DNA of 64,000 bases from JAGWBG01 sp034421095 (GCA_034421095.1 DAOUKR010000007.1:62001-126000), one strand, 5' to 3'; counted from the stretch's first letter, positions 16,600 to 25,567 are shown. Notes: a model not told the origin generated them from the letters alone. Numbers and translations: made by a program.

Positions 16600-17481
16600 A
16601 TGGGCATGAGAATTGGAGCCTTTGAAATAGATGAGCCGTTGCCAGAGTTGAGGGAACCTCATGCTCTGGTAACGTTGCGACCCTGGGTGGATGTTGGCCG
16701 GGTTGGCCGCCAAACTCTAATCCGTCTCGAAAGACACCTTGACGCTCGGGAAATCGGCAAACTGGCTCGCCCCGGCAACTTCTACGACCTCACCCGCTAT
16801 CGGCCCAGGATTATGAACGTAGGTGCTGAGCGTCGTGTGACCATCCCCAACACCACTGTCCTCTATGCCAAGCGTGAGCAACCCCCGGACCTTTTGTTCC
16901 TTCATATTCTGGAACCCCACGCATTCGGCGAGGACTATTGCGACTCCGTCCTGGAGCTTCTCAAGCATTTTCAGGTCAAACAGTACACCCAGGTAGGAGG
17001 CGTGTCCGATGCGGTGCCCCATACACGGCCCCTCCTGGTGACCGGAATCGTCCCAGAAAGGGAAAGTAAGCTGTACGGGATACAGCGCAGCAACTATCAG
17101 GGGCCTACCAGCATTACCTATCTCATTCCTCAGGAAGCGGCCAGCCTGGGGGTGGTGACCATGAACTTCCTCGTTCGGTTGCCCCACTACGCCCAACTAG
17201 ATGAGGATTACGCCGGGGTTGCCAAACTACTGGAAATTCTGTGTGACATGTACGATTTGCCATCTGACTTGATAGATAGCGGGCGTGGCCAGCAGCAATA
17301 CCAGCAGATAGATGCCGCCGTGGCCCGTAATCCTCAGGCCAAAAGCCTGGTCCAGCAACTTGAGACGGGCTACGATGCCGTGACCAGTCAGTCCAATGAG
17401 GAAAGCGCGGTGTCCTTCTCGCCCGAGGTTGAGCAGTTCCTGGAAGAGATGGACAAGCGCTTGGGAGAGGAGCAAGGCTAG
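16600..17481 (+). CDS. PAC2 (proteasome assembly chaperone-like) family protein
   Basis: A 293-residue protein. The segments LVTLRPWVDVGRVGRQTLIRLERHL, LLFLHILEPHAFGEDYCDSVLEL and YTQVGGVSDAVPHTRPLLVTG are arranged like the bacterial PAC2 family (residues about 22-230). These are phosphorylase-like folds related to eukaryotic proteasome chaperones. A charged, Gln/Glu-rich C-terminal helical tail follows. In actinobacteria PAC2 proteins occur with proteasome genes, but no proteasome subunit is seen here and the role is unknown. There is no clear ribosome site before the ATG at 16600; a second ATG two codons later is equally possible. Confidence 0.7.
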   Translation: MGMRIGAFEIDEPLPELREPHALVTLRPWVDVGRVGRQTLIRLERHLDAREIGKLARPGNFYDLTRYRPRIMNVGAERRVTIPNTTVLYAKREQPPDLLFLHILEPHAFGEDYCDSVLELLKHFQVKQYTQVGGVSDAVPHTRPLLVTGIVPERESKLYGIQRSNYQGPTSITYLIPQEAASLGVVTMNFLVRLPHYAQLDEDYAGVAKLLEILCDMYDLPSDLIDSGRGQQQYQQIDAAVARNPQAKSLVQQLETGYDAVTSQSNEESAVSFSPEVEQFLEEMDKRLGEEQG

Positions 17482-17495
17482 CCCAATCTTCGACC

Positions 17496-18026
17496 CTAAG
17501 GGGCCTTGCCCGCGTTGTAGTCCTCGAAGGCCAGCCGGGCATATCGCATAAAGATTCCGCCCCCTGGGGCTGCAAGGGGGCCATTGACGGCGAGACAGGC
17601 GATGACGTACTTTGTGCCCGGCTGCGTGTCCCTGGTTATTAACACGCGCTGAGGTACATTAAACCCCGCAACGGCCCCGGCCTGCCTATTGCACTCATCG
17701 TTTATCCAGATTTCGCCATAATCGTCTATGCAGGTCTCAAAATGCATCGGTAATCCTCTCACATCCATGCCATGCACCTGCTCTGGCACTGTGATAGTGA
17801 TACGATACCAGCCGAATGTGACTCCTTTGGACCGGCCTTCCTGGATAGACTCGCAAATTTCCCATCCTGAATCATCGTAGTCGGCGAGCCGTGCAGGGCT
17901 ACCTTCAATTTGGGCCACCAGCCCTTCATTGACCTCTCCAGGGACCAGTCCCTGAGCGAACCTCCATTGTGCATTCGCCAGTTGTAGGTCGTCCGGGTTC
18001 TCAAGGTCCAAGTCTACTCTAATCAT
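17496..18026 (-). CDS. jelly-roll (galactose-binding-like) domain protein
   Basis: A 176-residue soluble protein with no signal peptide. SGWEICESIQEGRSKGVTFGWYRITITVPEQ, HFETCIDDYGEIWINDE and a C-terminal TKYVIACLAVNGPLAAPGGGIF fit the sugar-binding beta-sandwich module of glycoside hydrolase 2 and related galactose-binding-like domains. Here it stands alone without a catalytic domain. GTGGAGGACGTACA precedes the ATG at 18026; a longer frame from 18077 has no such site. It is convergent with the PAC2 gene, 14 bases apart. It may bind a carbohydrate, but no catalytic residues are evident. Confidence 0.55.
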   Translation of the reverse strand: MIRVDLDLENPDDLQLANAQWRFAQGLVPGEVNEGLVAQIEGSPARLADYDDSGWEICESIQEGRSKGVTFGWYRITITVPEQVHGMDVRGLPMHFETCIDDYGEIWINDECNRQAGAVAGFNVPQRVLITRDTQPGTKYVIACLAVNGPLAAPGGGIFMRYARLAFEDYNAGKAP

Positions 18027-18130
18027 TGTACGTCCTCCACAGCCAAAGATAGGGATTGACTCGGATGAATTATACAAGTCTGCATCAGTAGTGTACAGGT
18101 AATGTGTGTCCCGGTGCAGGTTCTTCCATC

Positions 18131-18231
18131 GTCACCTCGAGCGAAGCGAGAGGTCTAAAATGATTGTCTGCATTGGCGTCCCGGTTGCGAGACTTTTTAG
18201 ATTTCTCGTCGCTCCGCTCCTCGAAATGACA
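18131..18231. repeat. 101-bp imperfect palindromic element
   Basis: The left arm GTCACCTCGAGCGAAGCGAG (then AGGTCTAAAA, to 18160) and the right arm 18194-18230 are imperfect inverted copies around a roughly 33-bp unpaired centre. Both ends read GTCA inward and each arm is itself a small CTCG/CGAG hairpin. The left arm matches the minus-strand copy at 14401-14430. No coding capacity was seen, and the element looks MITE-like. The rest of the 18027-18364 gap shows nothing else clear. Confidence 0.7.
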
Positions 18232-18364
18232 GATATGTGGGGGAGGTCTGTCTTCACATAACGTTGGGAATGAAAAGGTTCTATTCCCGGTGGCTATGGT
18301 GGCCTGGATGTAAGATAATATACCCACAGGGAAAGTGTCCAAATTTGTTGGGAGGATAGCTGAT

Positions 18365-19153
18365 ATGCGGGAGAACAGGGTCAAGAGGGTCATGAGAGAG
18401 GGTGGGCTTGGCATAGCCGGCTACGTGTCCTTTGCCGACCCGGCATTGGTGGAGATTATCGGGCTTGCAGGGTTCGACGGGGCCTTCATTGACATGGAGC
18501 ATACCAGTTTCGACCTCAATATGATTGAGCGAATGATACGAGCAACGGAACTTGTGGGGATAACTTCTATCATCAGAGTGCCGGATAACGACGCCAAGCT
18601 CATCTTGCGAATCCTGGACATGGGCGGCCAGGGAATTATTGTACCCCACGTTGACGGCGTCGAGGGTGCAAGAAAGGCGGTGGAGGCGGTCCGCTACGCA
18701 CCTCTGGGAGCAAGGGGCGGCGCAGGCAATACCAGAGCCGCCCAATACGGGGCAGTGCCATGGAGAGAGCATGTGCGGAGCTCTAACGACGAGATACTAC
18801 TTTCGGTCATGGCTGAGGATGAGAAGGCCATTAGCGAGGTCGAGGCGATTGCCTCGCTGGAGGGTGTGGACGTGGTCGGGCTTGGGCCCACCGACTTGTC
18901 CGAGTTGTTGGGTGTCATTGACCCTCAAGACCCTCGCTTGCGGCGGAAAGTGGACGAAATTGCTTCCATAGTGCGCAGGGTTGGAAAGGCCAAGCTCTCG
19001 ATTCCAGTGAACCACTCGGCGCTGCCTCTGACGGCTCGAGACCTCATGGACCTGGGCGCAGGATATACCCACGTCGGCCCTCCGCCTACTACCGTTGTAA
19101 TGAATGCCCTCAGGGACTCGGCAAAGCGCATCCGAGAGGAGTTGGGCAAGTGA
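18365..19153 (+). CDS. HpcH/HpaI aldolase family protein
   Basis: A 262-residue class II pyruvate aldolase of the 2-keto-3-deoxy-sugar acid/4-hydroxy-2-oxoheptanedioate type. GFDGAFIDMEHTSFDL carries the conserved D-x-E-H, GGQGIIVPHVDGVEGARKAVEAVRYAPLGARG is the family's central signature, and EGVDVVGLGPTDLSELLG matches the metal/substrate site near the C-terminus. It cleaves or forms a pyruvate-derived hydroxy acid; the aldehyde partner is unknown. The ATG at 18365 follows GGGAGGATAGC. A CoA-binding protein gene starts 29 bases downstream, so the two may be co-transcribed. Confidence 0.88.
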   Translation: MRENRVKRVMREGGLGIAGYVSFADPALVEIIGLAGFDGAFIDMEHTSFDLNMIERMIRATELVGITSIIRVPDNDAKLILRILDMGGQGIIVPHVDGVEGARKAVEAVRYAPLGARGGAGNTRAAQYGAVPWREHVRSSNDEILLSVMAEDEKAISEVEAIASLEGVDVVGLGPTDLSELLGVIDPQDPRLRRKVDEIASIVRRVGKAKLSIPVNHSALPLTARDLMDLGAGYTHVGPPPTTVVMNALRDSAKRIREELGK

Positions 19154-19182
19154 GTTTGACATAACGTGTAGGAGGACTCGCT

Positions 19183-19545
19183 ATGCATTGCATTGAAGAA
19201 CAGCTTTCCAAAAGTCGCACCATCGCCGTGGTTGGGGTTTCTCCCAATCCACGGCGGGACAGCCACCGGGTGGCGAAATACTTACAGGGGCAGGGATATA
19301 GAATTATCCCTGTCAATCCGATGGTGGAACAGGTGCTGGGTGAGAAGAGTTACCCAGACCTGAAGTCGGTTCCTGAACCGATTGACATGGTGGACATCTT
19401 CAGGCGTTCCGAGTATGTTTCCGATATAGTGGATGAGGCCATTCAGGTCGGCGCCAAATACATCTGGATGCAGGATGGAGTTGTTGATGAAAAGGCGGCA
19501 GATGTGGCCCTTGGTGCAGGTCTGCTGGTGGTGATGAATAATTGA
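19183..19545 (+). CDS. CoA-binding domain protein, YccU type, short C-terminus
   Basis: A 120-residue Rossmann-like protein of the YccU/CoA_binding_2 family. RTIAVVGVSPNPRRDSHRVAKYL gives the nucleotide-binding loop, GYRIIPVNPM the second strand, PEPIDMVDIFRRSE the third and GAKYIWMQDGV the fourth. Typical members are 135-145 residues and end with a conserved RC(I/M)xxEH-like segment; this one stops at VVMNN, so that end is missing. GGAGGACTCGCT precedes the ATG. It follows the aldolase closely. CoA or acyl-CoA binding is known for the fold, but its role is unknown. Confidence 0.8.
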   Translation: MHCIEEQLSKSRTIAVVGVSPNPRRDSHRVAKYLQGQGYRIIPVNPMVEQVLGEKSYPDLKSVPEPIDMVDIFRRSEYVSDIVDEAIQVGAKYIWMQDGVVDEKAADVALGAGLLVVMNN

Positions 19546-19592
19546 ACCCTCAGAGAGCACAGCCGCCGGTTCGGTGGCAAAGCTTAGAGCAC

Positions 19593-20645
19593 CTATCGAA
19601 AATGGGGCATCACCTCGCTGGCGAATAGCTTCATGGCATTCATTACCCGGGAATGTTCTATCAGCCCACCCTGGTTGAAAAAGCAGATAATCTCGGACGG
19701 CTGGAGGTCCTCCTGGAGCGCTTTAATCTTCTCAACGCACTGGGAAGGGTCCCCGCAGATGGCTATGTCGTTGCGCCAGTCGTCTAGGGTCATCCCCTTG
19801 AACCTGGCCTGAGTCTCCTTGACCCGCGGATTGGCTGCGATGGCCCGCTGCATGGCCGGGGTGTCGTAGCTGGATAAGAGGGCGTTGAGAAAATTGTTCA
19901 CGCTTGCCTCTGGGACCACCCTGGCCTCTTCGGCGTCTCCGGCAACGAAAACAGGCATGTTCACTGACAGTTCCATAGTGCTGACATGATGCCCGCTTGC
20001 TGCCAGCGTCTGCCGGTACACTTTGACCCCGTCTCGAAGGGCGGGCATCGGCACCACGAACGGGGAGATAAACATATTATGTCCCAGATTTCCCACCATC
20101 TCGAATGTGTCGGCACTGTTCGAGGCGATGCGTATGGGAGGGTGGGGCTTCTGGACGGGTTTGGGCACTATCCGAAGGTCTTGGGCACTGTGGTACTTGC
20201 CCACGAAGGAGAACTCCTCGTGGGTCCAGGCTTTTATGACAAAGTCGAGATACTCCACGAACCGCTCACGGTTCTCCTGAATGGGAATATTGAATCCCTG
20301 GAAGTGGGCTGGCATGGCACCCCGACCCACCCCGAACTCCGCCCGTCCATTGGAAAGCACGTCCAGGGTGGCTATGTCCTCGGCAATTCGGACGGGATTA
20401 TGAAGGGGCAGCAGGTTCACTGCCACACCCAACCGTATCTTCTTGGTGCGTTGGGCGGCTGCTGCGGCCACCATCAAGGGGGAGGGCGTCGTGGAAAACC
20501 TGGAGTCGAAATGAAGCTCTGCGAACCACACATTGTCGAAGCCAAGCTCATCGCCCAGGTCAATTTGCTCCAGGGTATCCTGATACCTTTGCACCGGTGA
20601 TTGCCAGTCGGCGCACGGTATCATGTAAAACAGTCCGAATTTCAT
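19593..20645 (-). CDS. LLM class flavin-dependent oxidoreductase (luciferase-like)
   Basis: A 350-residue TIM-barrel bacterial-luciferase-like enzyme using FMN or F420. Recognisable segments are DELGFDNVWFAELHFDSRF, IRLGVAVNLLPLHNPVRIAEDIATLDVLSNGRAEFGVGRG (the classic LLM signature) and GDPSQCVEKIKAL near the end. The start at ATG 20645 has AGGAG eight bases upstream; an ATG two codons earlier is too close to it. The gene begins 16 bases after the carboxyltransferase stop on the same strand, so the two are co-transcribed. The substrate is unknown; a monooxygenase of an aliphatic or acyl compound is plausible from the neighbour. Confidence 0.87.
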   Translation of the reverse strand: MKFGLFYMIPCADWQSPVQRYQDTLEQIDLGDELGFDNVWFAELHFDSRFSTTPSPLMVAAAAAQRTKKIRLGVAVNLLPLHNPVRIAEDIATLDVLSNGRAEFGVGRGAMPAHFQGFNIPIQENRERFVEYLDFVIKAWTHEEFSFVGKYHSAQDLRIVPKPVQKPHPPIRIASNSADTFEMVGNLGHNMFISPFVVPMPALRDGVKVYRQTLAASGHHVSTMELSVNMPVFVAGDAEEARVVPEASVNNFLNALLSSYDTPAMQRAIAANPRVKETQARFKGMTLDDWRNDIAICGDPSQCVEKIKALQEDLQPSEIICFFNQGGLIEHSRVMNAMKLFASEVMPHFR

Positions 20646-20661
20646 CTCCATGACTCCTGGG

Positions 20662-22296
20662 CTAGAGGGGTATGTTCCCGTGCTTCTTTGGAGGCAGGGA
20701 ATCTCTCTTGTTCTGAAGCATATCCAGGGCCCGGATAACCTGTGGGCGTGTCTCCCGGGGGTCTATCACGTTGTCCAGATATCCCTGGCTGGCTGCCACG
20801 TAAGGATTGGCAAACTTGTCCCGGAACTCCTCAATCAGGCTGTTTCGTCGCTCTTCGGCGTTCTCCGCCTTGGAGAGCTCATCGCGAAAGACAATGTTTA
20901 CGGCCCCATCCGGTCCCATCACGGCAATCTCGGCAGAGGGCCATGCCAGATTGATGTCACCTCTGAGGTGCTTACTGCTCATAACGAGGTAGGCCCCGCC
21001 GTAAGCCTTGCGAGTCATCACGCTTATCTTGGGCACGGTGGCTTCGGCGTAGGCGTACAGCAGCTTAGACCCGTGCCTGATGATTCCTCCGTACTCCTGT
21101 TCGGTGCCTGGCATGAAACCGGGCACATCTACAAAGGTTATGATAGGTATGTTGAAGCAATCACAGAAGCGCACGAAACGAGCGGCTTTCACCGATGCGT
21201 TAATGTCCAGGACTCCCGCAAGATAGGCCGGCTGGTTGCCCACTATGCCTACGGCTTTCCCGGCAAGCCGGGCAAAGCCGACGACGATGTTGGGGGCGAA
21301 GTCCTGGTGGACCTCCATGAAATCGCCGCCATCCACGACCCTTATCACTATCTCGCGGATGTCATAAGCCCTGTTGGGTTCCTCGGGCACGATAGACAAC
21401 AGGCTATCATCGGTACGGCCCGCCTCATCAAAACCCTGCACTGTGGGAGGGTCATCCATATTGTTGGACGGGAGAAAACCCAGGAGCCTGCGTACCTGGG
21501 CCATGCATTCTTCCTCCGAATCCGATATGAAGTGGGCCACACCACTTCGGCTGCCGTGAGCAAGTGCTCCCCCCAGACTCTCGTGGGTCACGTCCTCCCC
21601 TGTCACTGCCCGTATGACGTCGGGGCCGGTGATGTACATCTGGCTGATGCCCTGAACCATAAAGATGAAGTCGGTGATTGCGGGAGAGTAAACCGCCCCG
21701 CCTGCGGAGGGACCCATAATGACCGAAAGCTGAGGGATTACCCCAGACGCCAGGGTGTTTCTCAGGAAGATTTCGCCATAAGCGCCCAGGCTAAGCACCC
21801 CCTCTTGAATGCGTGCGCCCCCGGAATCGTTGAGACCTACGACTGGACAACCTGTCTTCATCGCCAGGTCCATCACCTTGGAAATCTTTTGACCCACAAC
21901 CTCAGATACGGAACCGCCCAGGACAGTGAAGTCTTGGGAGAACACAAATATCTGCCGTCCGTCAACCTTTCCGTAGCCCGTTACCACGGCATCGGATAAT
22001 ATCTTTCTGTCTGCCATGCCGAAGTCCGTGGCCCGGTGGGTGACGAAGGGATCTATCTCCTCGAAAGTACCTTCGTCAAGCAGCAAGCTTATCCTCGTTC
22101 TGGCAGAGAGCTTTCCTTTGTCGTGCTGTTGCTGGATACGTCTCTCACCGCCGCCCAGCCGGGACTGTTTCCTCATTTCTTCCAGCTGCTCCAGTTTCGC
22201 ATTCGTAGCCGGTTCGGCGTCCACGGCTACTAGCTCCTGGGACTGGGCATCATCATGGCTCTCCGGCTTCGCGTCCATATCCCGTTCGACGGTCAT
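20662..22296 (-). CDS. acyl-CoA carboxylase carboxyltransferase (beta) subunit
   Basis: A 544-residue carboxyltransferase of the PccB/AccD5/MmdA type, moving CO2 from carboxybiotin to propionyl- or acetyl-CoA. GGGERRIQQQHDKGKLSARTRI is the N-terminal signature. GLNDSGGARIQEGV and GPSAGGAVYSPAITDF form the first crotonase-like CoA site, and DVPGFMPGTEQEYGGIIRHG and TRKAYGGAYLVM the second. No biotin carboxylase or biotin carrier gene is in the window, so alpha subunits must be elsewhere; a decarboxylase role (MmdA) cannot be excluded. The first 35 residues are acidic and not conserved. GGGAGGTAAAT precedes the ATG. Confidence 0.92.
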   Translation of the reverse strand: MTVERDMDAKPESHDDAQSQELVAVDAEPATNAKLEQLEEMRKQSRLGGGERRIQQQHDKGKLSARTRISLLLDEGTFEEIDPFVTHRATDFGMADRKILSDAVVTGYGKVDGRQIFVFSQDFTVLGGSVSEVVGQKISKVMDLAMKTGCPVVGLNDSGGARIQEGVLSLGAYGEIFLRNTLASGVIPQLSVIMGPSAGGAVYSPAITDFIFMVQGISQMYITGPDVIRAVTGEDVTHESLGGALAHGSRSGVAHFISDSEEECMAQVRRLLGFLPSNNMDDPPTVQGFDEAGRTDDSLLSIVPEEPNRAYDIREIVIRVVDGGDFMEVHQDFAPNIVVGFARLAGKAVGIVGNQPAYLAGVLDINASVKAARFVRFCDCFNIPIITFVDVPGFMPGTEQEYGGIIRHGSKLLYAYAEATVPKISVMTRKAYGGAYLVMSSKHLRGDINLAWPSAEIAVMGPDGAVNIVFRDELSKAENAEERRNSLIEEFRDKFANPYVAASQGYLDNVIDPRETRPQVIRALDMLQNKRDSLPPKKHGNIPL

Positions 22297-22453
22297 ATTT
22301 ACCTCCCAGACGCACCTTAAGACATCGGGGTTATGGGCTAGATTGGCTCCATGCTAACAGAAGCTGGTAGCTGGTGCAAGGCGAGGGTATGAGTGTTAGA
22401 ATGAGTTGGAGAAAACATGCTTCCGGGCCACCCTCTTGTGGAGCTTGCACATC

Positions 22454-23332
22454 GTGACAACCGGGCAACAAGGACAACATGCTACCACCTGCCGAACAAA
22501 AACCTTCCTCTGGGGGGAACGTACCTATCTGATGGGAGCGGTCAACGTCACCCCCGACTCCTTCTCCGGGGATGGCCTTGGCTATGACGTAGATGCCGCA
22601 GTGGCCAGGGCGCTTCTGATGGAATCGGAGGGTGCCGATATAATTGATATAGGTGGGGAGTCCACCCGACGGTATAACAACCAGCCCGGAGCGGTCCGGG
22701 TGAGTGCCGAGGAGGAATTGAGGCGGGCTGTACCCGTAGTTGAGCGTCTCTCCGGTGAGCTATCTATCCCCATAAGTATAGATACCTACAAGGCAGAAGT
22801 AGCCAGGCGCTGTCTTGATGCAGGGGCGGCTATGGTGAACAACATCTGGGGTGTTGACCCGGGTCAGGATATGCTGCGCGTGGTGTCGGAGTACGCTGTA
22901 CCTTACGTTCTGATGCACAACCGGACAGGACACGAGTATGGGGACTTGATACCTGACATAATTGAGTCCCTCAAGGCCGCTGTGGATGATGCTCTTGAGG
23001 CGGGCATTTCACCTGAGAACATCATCATTGACCCGGGTATCGGGTTTGGCAAGGTAGCAGACCAGAGCCTTGAAATCGAGGGCAGAATTGCCGAATTCAA
23101 GGCGCTTGGATTTCCGGTGCTGGTCGGCCCTTCACGCAAGTCCCATATAGGGCTGGTTCTTGGGGGTCTGCCGCCCGAAGACCGGCTGGAAGGCACCGCC
23201 GCCGCCGTAGCTCTCTGCATCGCTGGTGGTGCCGACATGGTCCGGGTACACGATGTAAAGGCGATGGCGAGAGTAGCACAGGTGAGCGATGCCATCATCA
23301 GAGGTTGGAGGCCCAAGGGATGGGGCAGGTGA
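22454..23332 (+). CDS. folP: dihydropteroate synthase
   Basis: FolP joins p-aminobenzoate to the pterin pyrophosphate in folate synthesis. All core motifs are present: LMGAVNVTPDSFSGDG, GADIIDIGGEST, ISIDTYKAEVARRCLDAGA, YVLMHNR, DPGIGFGK, VGPSRKS and the C-terminal VRVHDV. The start is uncertain. A GTG at 22454 with GGAG 11 bases upstream gives 292 residues; a TTG at 22406 would add 16 unusual residues. The TGA stop overlaps the folK ATG (TGATG), so translation is coupled. The carboxyltransferase gene is divergent. Confidence 0.93.
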   Translation: MTTGQQGQHATTCRTKTFLWGERTYLMGAVNVTPDSFSGDGLGYDVDAAVARALLMESEGADIIDIGGESTRRYNNQPGAVRVSAEEELRRAVPVVERLSGELSIPISIDTYKAEVARRCLDAGAAMVNNIWGVDPGQDMLRVVSEYAVPYVLMHNRTGHEYGDLIPDIIESLKAAVDDALEAGISPENIIIDPGIGFGKVADQSLEIEGRIAEFKALGFPVLVGPSRKSHIGLVLGGLPPEDRLEGTAAAVALCIAGGADMVRVHDVKAMARVAQVSDAIIRGWRPKGWGR

Positions 23333-23856
23333 TGGTCTATCTGGGCCTGGGTTCCAACCTTGGTGACAGGGAAGCGAACCTTCGCCACGCCCTGGAGCTT
23401 CTTTCGGGTGATATAACCCTGGAAAAGGTTTCATCAATCTACGACACCGACCCCTGGGGCTACGAGGACCAGCCCAGGTTTTTGAACTGTGTGTGCGGTG
23501 GGTGGACGTCTCTGAGTCCCAGCGAACTGCTGGCTATGGTCAAGGATGTGGAGAAGACCGTCGGCAGGGAGCCAAGCTTTCCAAACGGCCCGCGCACAAT
23601 AGACGTGGACATCCTGTTCTATGAGCGGCAGAGCGTCATAGAGGCGGAGCTTGAGATTCCCCATCCTCGGCTGGCTGAAAGGGCATTTGTGTTGGTCCCG
23701 CTGGCTGAGATAGCGGGAGATCACCATCATCCGGTCCTTAGACTAACTGTGAAGGAATTGCTGCGTAGTATGGGGACTGGAGACGGAAGTACCGGCAGCT
23801 TGACCGGAGGAGTGAGATGGTGGGCGCCACCCATTTCTGTCCAGGGAACGTCCTGA
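23332..23856 (+). CDS. folK: 2-amino-4-hydroxy-6-hydroxymethyldihydropteridine pyrophosphokinase
   Basis: FolK (HPPK) pyrophosphorylates the pterin that FolP uses. The family motifs are YLGLGSNLGDREANL at the N-terminus, YDTDPWGYEDQPRFLNCV, and PNGPRTIDVDILFY with the two metal-binding Asp residues; IPHPRLAERAFVLVPLAEI follows. The start is the ATG overlapping the folP stop (TGATG), giving 174 residues; longer in-frame starts inside folP are less likely. The final 30 residues (DGSTGSLTGGVRWW) extend past the usual end and look nonconserved. folB lies far away at 36211. Confidence 0.94.
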   Translation: MVYLGLGSNLGDREANLRHALELLSGDITLEKVSSIYDTDPWGYEDQPRFLNCVCGGWTSLSPSELLAMVKDVEKTVGREPSFPNGPRTIDVDILFYERQSVIEAELEIPHPRLAERAFVLVPLAEIAGDHHHPVLRLTVKELLRSMGTGDGSTGSLTGGVRWWAPPISVQGTS

Positions 23857-23926
23857 GCAGGGTGGTGAGTCGGTCCCCGGAGAAGAAAAGAGAGACAATG
23901 CCCTGAGGGTTCGGAAGGAGTTGGCG

Positions 23927-25507
23927 GTGAGCAATCAGGATACTGAAGCGGCCCAAGCCTATCACGAGTCCACAAAGCTTTCCTATATCAACCTGCGCAA
24001 CAAGCCCCCGATTTACAAGTCCTACGACGAACTCCAGGTTTTTCCCCTTCCTACCGACTTTTCCATGTCCAAGACCTCAACTCTGGATGCAGTTGCTGGC
24101 GTAGGCCCGGGAGACGTGGCAGCCTTTGACATTGGTCTGCTTGCTCGGTGCTTGTTTTACTCCGTCGGACTTGTCAGGAAGGGGGTCTTCCCAAAGGCAG
24201 GGGAGGTGCGTTTCCGAGCTGCGGCTTCCGCGGGAGGGCTGTATCCGATAGAGACCTACCTGGTATGTAAGGATATTCCAGGGTTGGAGGCAGGAGTTTA
24301 CCATTTTTCCCCGAGGGACTTTGCCCTTAGACAGTTGCGTAAAGGCGACTACAGGAGCGAGCTTTACGGGGCTACCGGCGAGGATAGCTCTGTTTCCGGA
24401 TCCCCCGTTACCCTTATTTTTACGTCCATTTTCTGGAGGAGTGCCTGGAAGTACAGAGCTCGCTCTTACAGGTACTGTTTCTGGGACAACGGTACTATCC
24501 TCGCCAATTTGCTGGCGACGGTTTCGACAGAGGGGTTGCAGGCGCGGGTGATAGCTGGATTCGTGGACGATCAGGTGAACTCGCTGCTAGGGGTTGACGG
24601 AGAGATGGAAGCGAGTCTATGTATGGTCACGTTGGGTGGGGAACATGATTCCCGGTCAGGCTCAAGCCAGTTGACAGTAGCACCGCTCTCATCCGAATCG
24701 GAACTCCCTCCCGATGACATGATTGATTACCCTGAGATACGCCACATGCACACCGCTTCGATGTTGGGTACGGCGGAGAAGGTTGTGTCCTGGCGGGGTG
24801 TCATGCCTTCAGAATCGCCTCAGATCAGGACTCCATCTTATTCCCTGGAGAGCGCTGGGGGTAGTAGCAGGGAGGTGAGTAAACTGGGAGACGTGATTCT
24901 TGGTCGTGGCTCCACCCGGCGTTTCGCTCCTGTCTCTATATCTCGGATGCAGTTCGATTCCATAGTTGACTACTCTACCAGAGGAGTCCCGGCGGACTTT
25001 CTGGGACCCGGTGGAACAAGCTTGTTGGACATCTATATGATTGTCAACTCTGTGGATGGGCTTTCCGCCGGAAGCTACTTCTTCTCCCAGGAGCGAAGGA
25101 GCATGGAACAGCTTCAGGACAGGGACCTGCGCATGGAGGCCGGACACCTGTGTTTCGAGCAGGCTTTGGGGGCCGACGCCAGTGCGGTGGTCTTCTTTAT
25201 GGCTGACCTGGAGCGAATATTTCGTCGCTTCGGAAACAGGGGTTATCGTGCTGCTCAACTGGAGGCGGGTACCATTGGAGGCAAGATGTACCTCTGTGCC
25301 CATTCCCTGGGGCTAGGGGCCAGCGGCCTTACATTCTACGACGATGACGTCACCGATTTCTTCTCTCCCCACTCCCAAGGCAAAAGTCCCATGTTTGTTG
25401 TTGCACTGGGAGTAACGGACAAGATAAACCGGGTGCGACCATTCAGGTCTCGGGTGGGCGTTCTGCTTGACGCCTTGTCTCGTGGGGCGGAGGGAGGAAG
25501 CCGGTAA
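23927..25507 (+). CDS. tandem nitroreductase-fold protein, SagB/ThcOx type
   Basis: A 526-residue protein with two nitroreductase-like domains. The first (about 55-225) has RAAASAGGLYPIETYLVCK and LEAGVYHFSP. The second (about 320-505) has ILGRGSTRRFAPVSISRMQFD, LSAGSYFFSQ and the C-terminal GTIGGKMYLCAHSLGLGASGLTFYDD. FMN oxidases of this type install azoles in thiazole/oxazole peptides when next to cyclodehydratase genes, but no precursor peptide or YcaO gene is present, so another oxidation or reduction is likely. The two halves keep different flavin-site motifs. The GTG start at 23927 has GAAGGAG eight bases before it. It follows folK by 70 bases. Confidence 0.8.
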   Translation: MSNQDTEAAQAYHESTKLSYINLRNKPPIYKSYDELQVFPLPTDFSMSKTSTLDAVAGVGPGDVAAFDIGLLARCLFYSVGLVRKGVFPKAGEVRFRAAASAGGLYPIETYLVCKDIPGLEAGVYHFSPRDFALRQLRKGDYRSELYGATGEDSSVSGSPVTLIFTSIFWRSAWKYRARSYRYCFWDNGTILANLLATVSTEGLQARVIAGFVDDQVNSLLGVDGEMEASLCMVTLGGEHDSRSGSSQLTVAPLSSESELPPDDMIDYPEIRHMHTASMLGTAEKVVSWRGVMPSESPQIRTPSYSLESAGGSSREVSKLGDVILGRGSTRRFAPVSISRMQFDSIVDYSTRGVPADFLGPGGTSLLDIYMIVNSVDGLSAGSYFFSQERRSMEQLQDRDLRMEAGHLCFEQALGADASAVVFFMADLERIFRRFGNRGYRAAQLEAGTIGGKMYLCAHSLGLGASGLTFYDDDVTDFFSPHSQGKSPMFVVALGVTDKINRVRPFRSRVGVLLDALSRGAEGGSR

Positions 25508-25567
25508 GCTGGTCGGGAAAGGGTTGTGGCATAATTTCAGGGTAACGAGTCAGGCTTTAGCAGGAAG

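Noticed and set aside
20650..21999. 449-codon open frame on the plus strand
   Set aside because: It is antisense to the acyl-CoA carboxylase beta gene, whose motifs are complete. The frame has no recognisable domain and is a codon-bias shadow.
23927..25507. azole-modified peptide (TOMM) biosynthetic cluster
   Set aside because: A SagB-like oxidase is present but there is no YcaO cyclodehydratase, precursor peptide, protease or exporter gene nearby.
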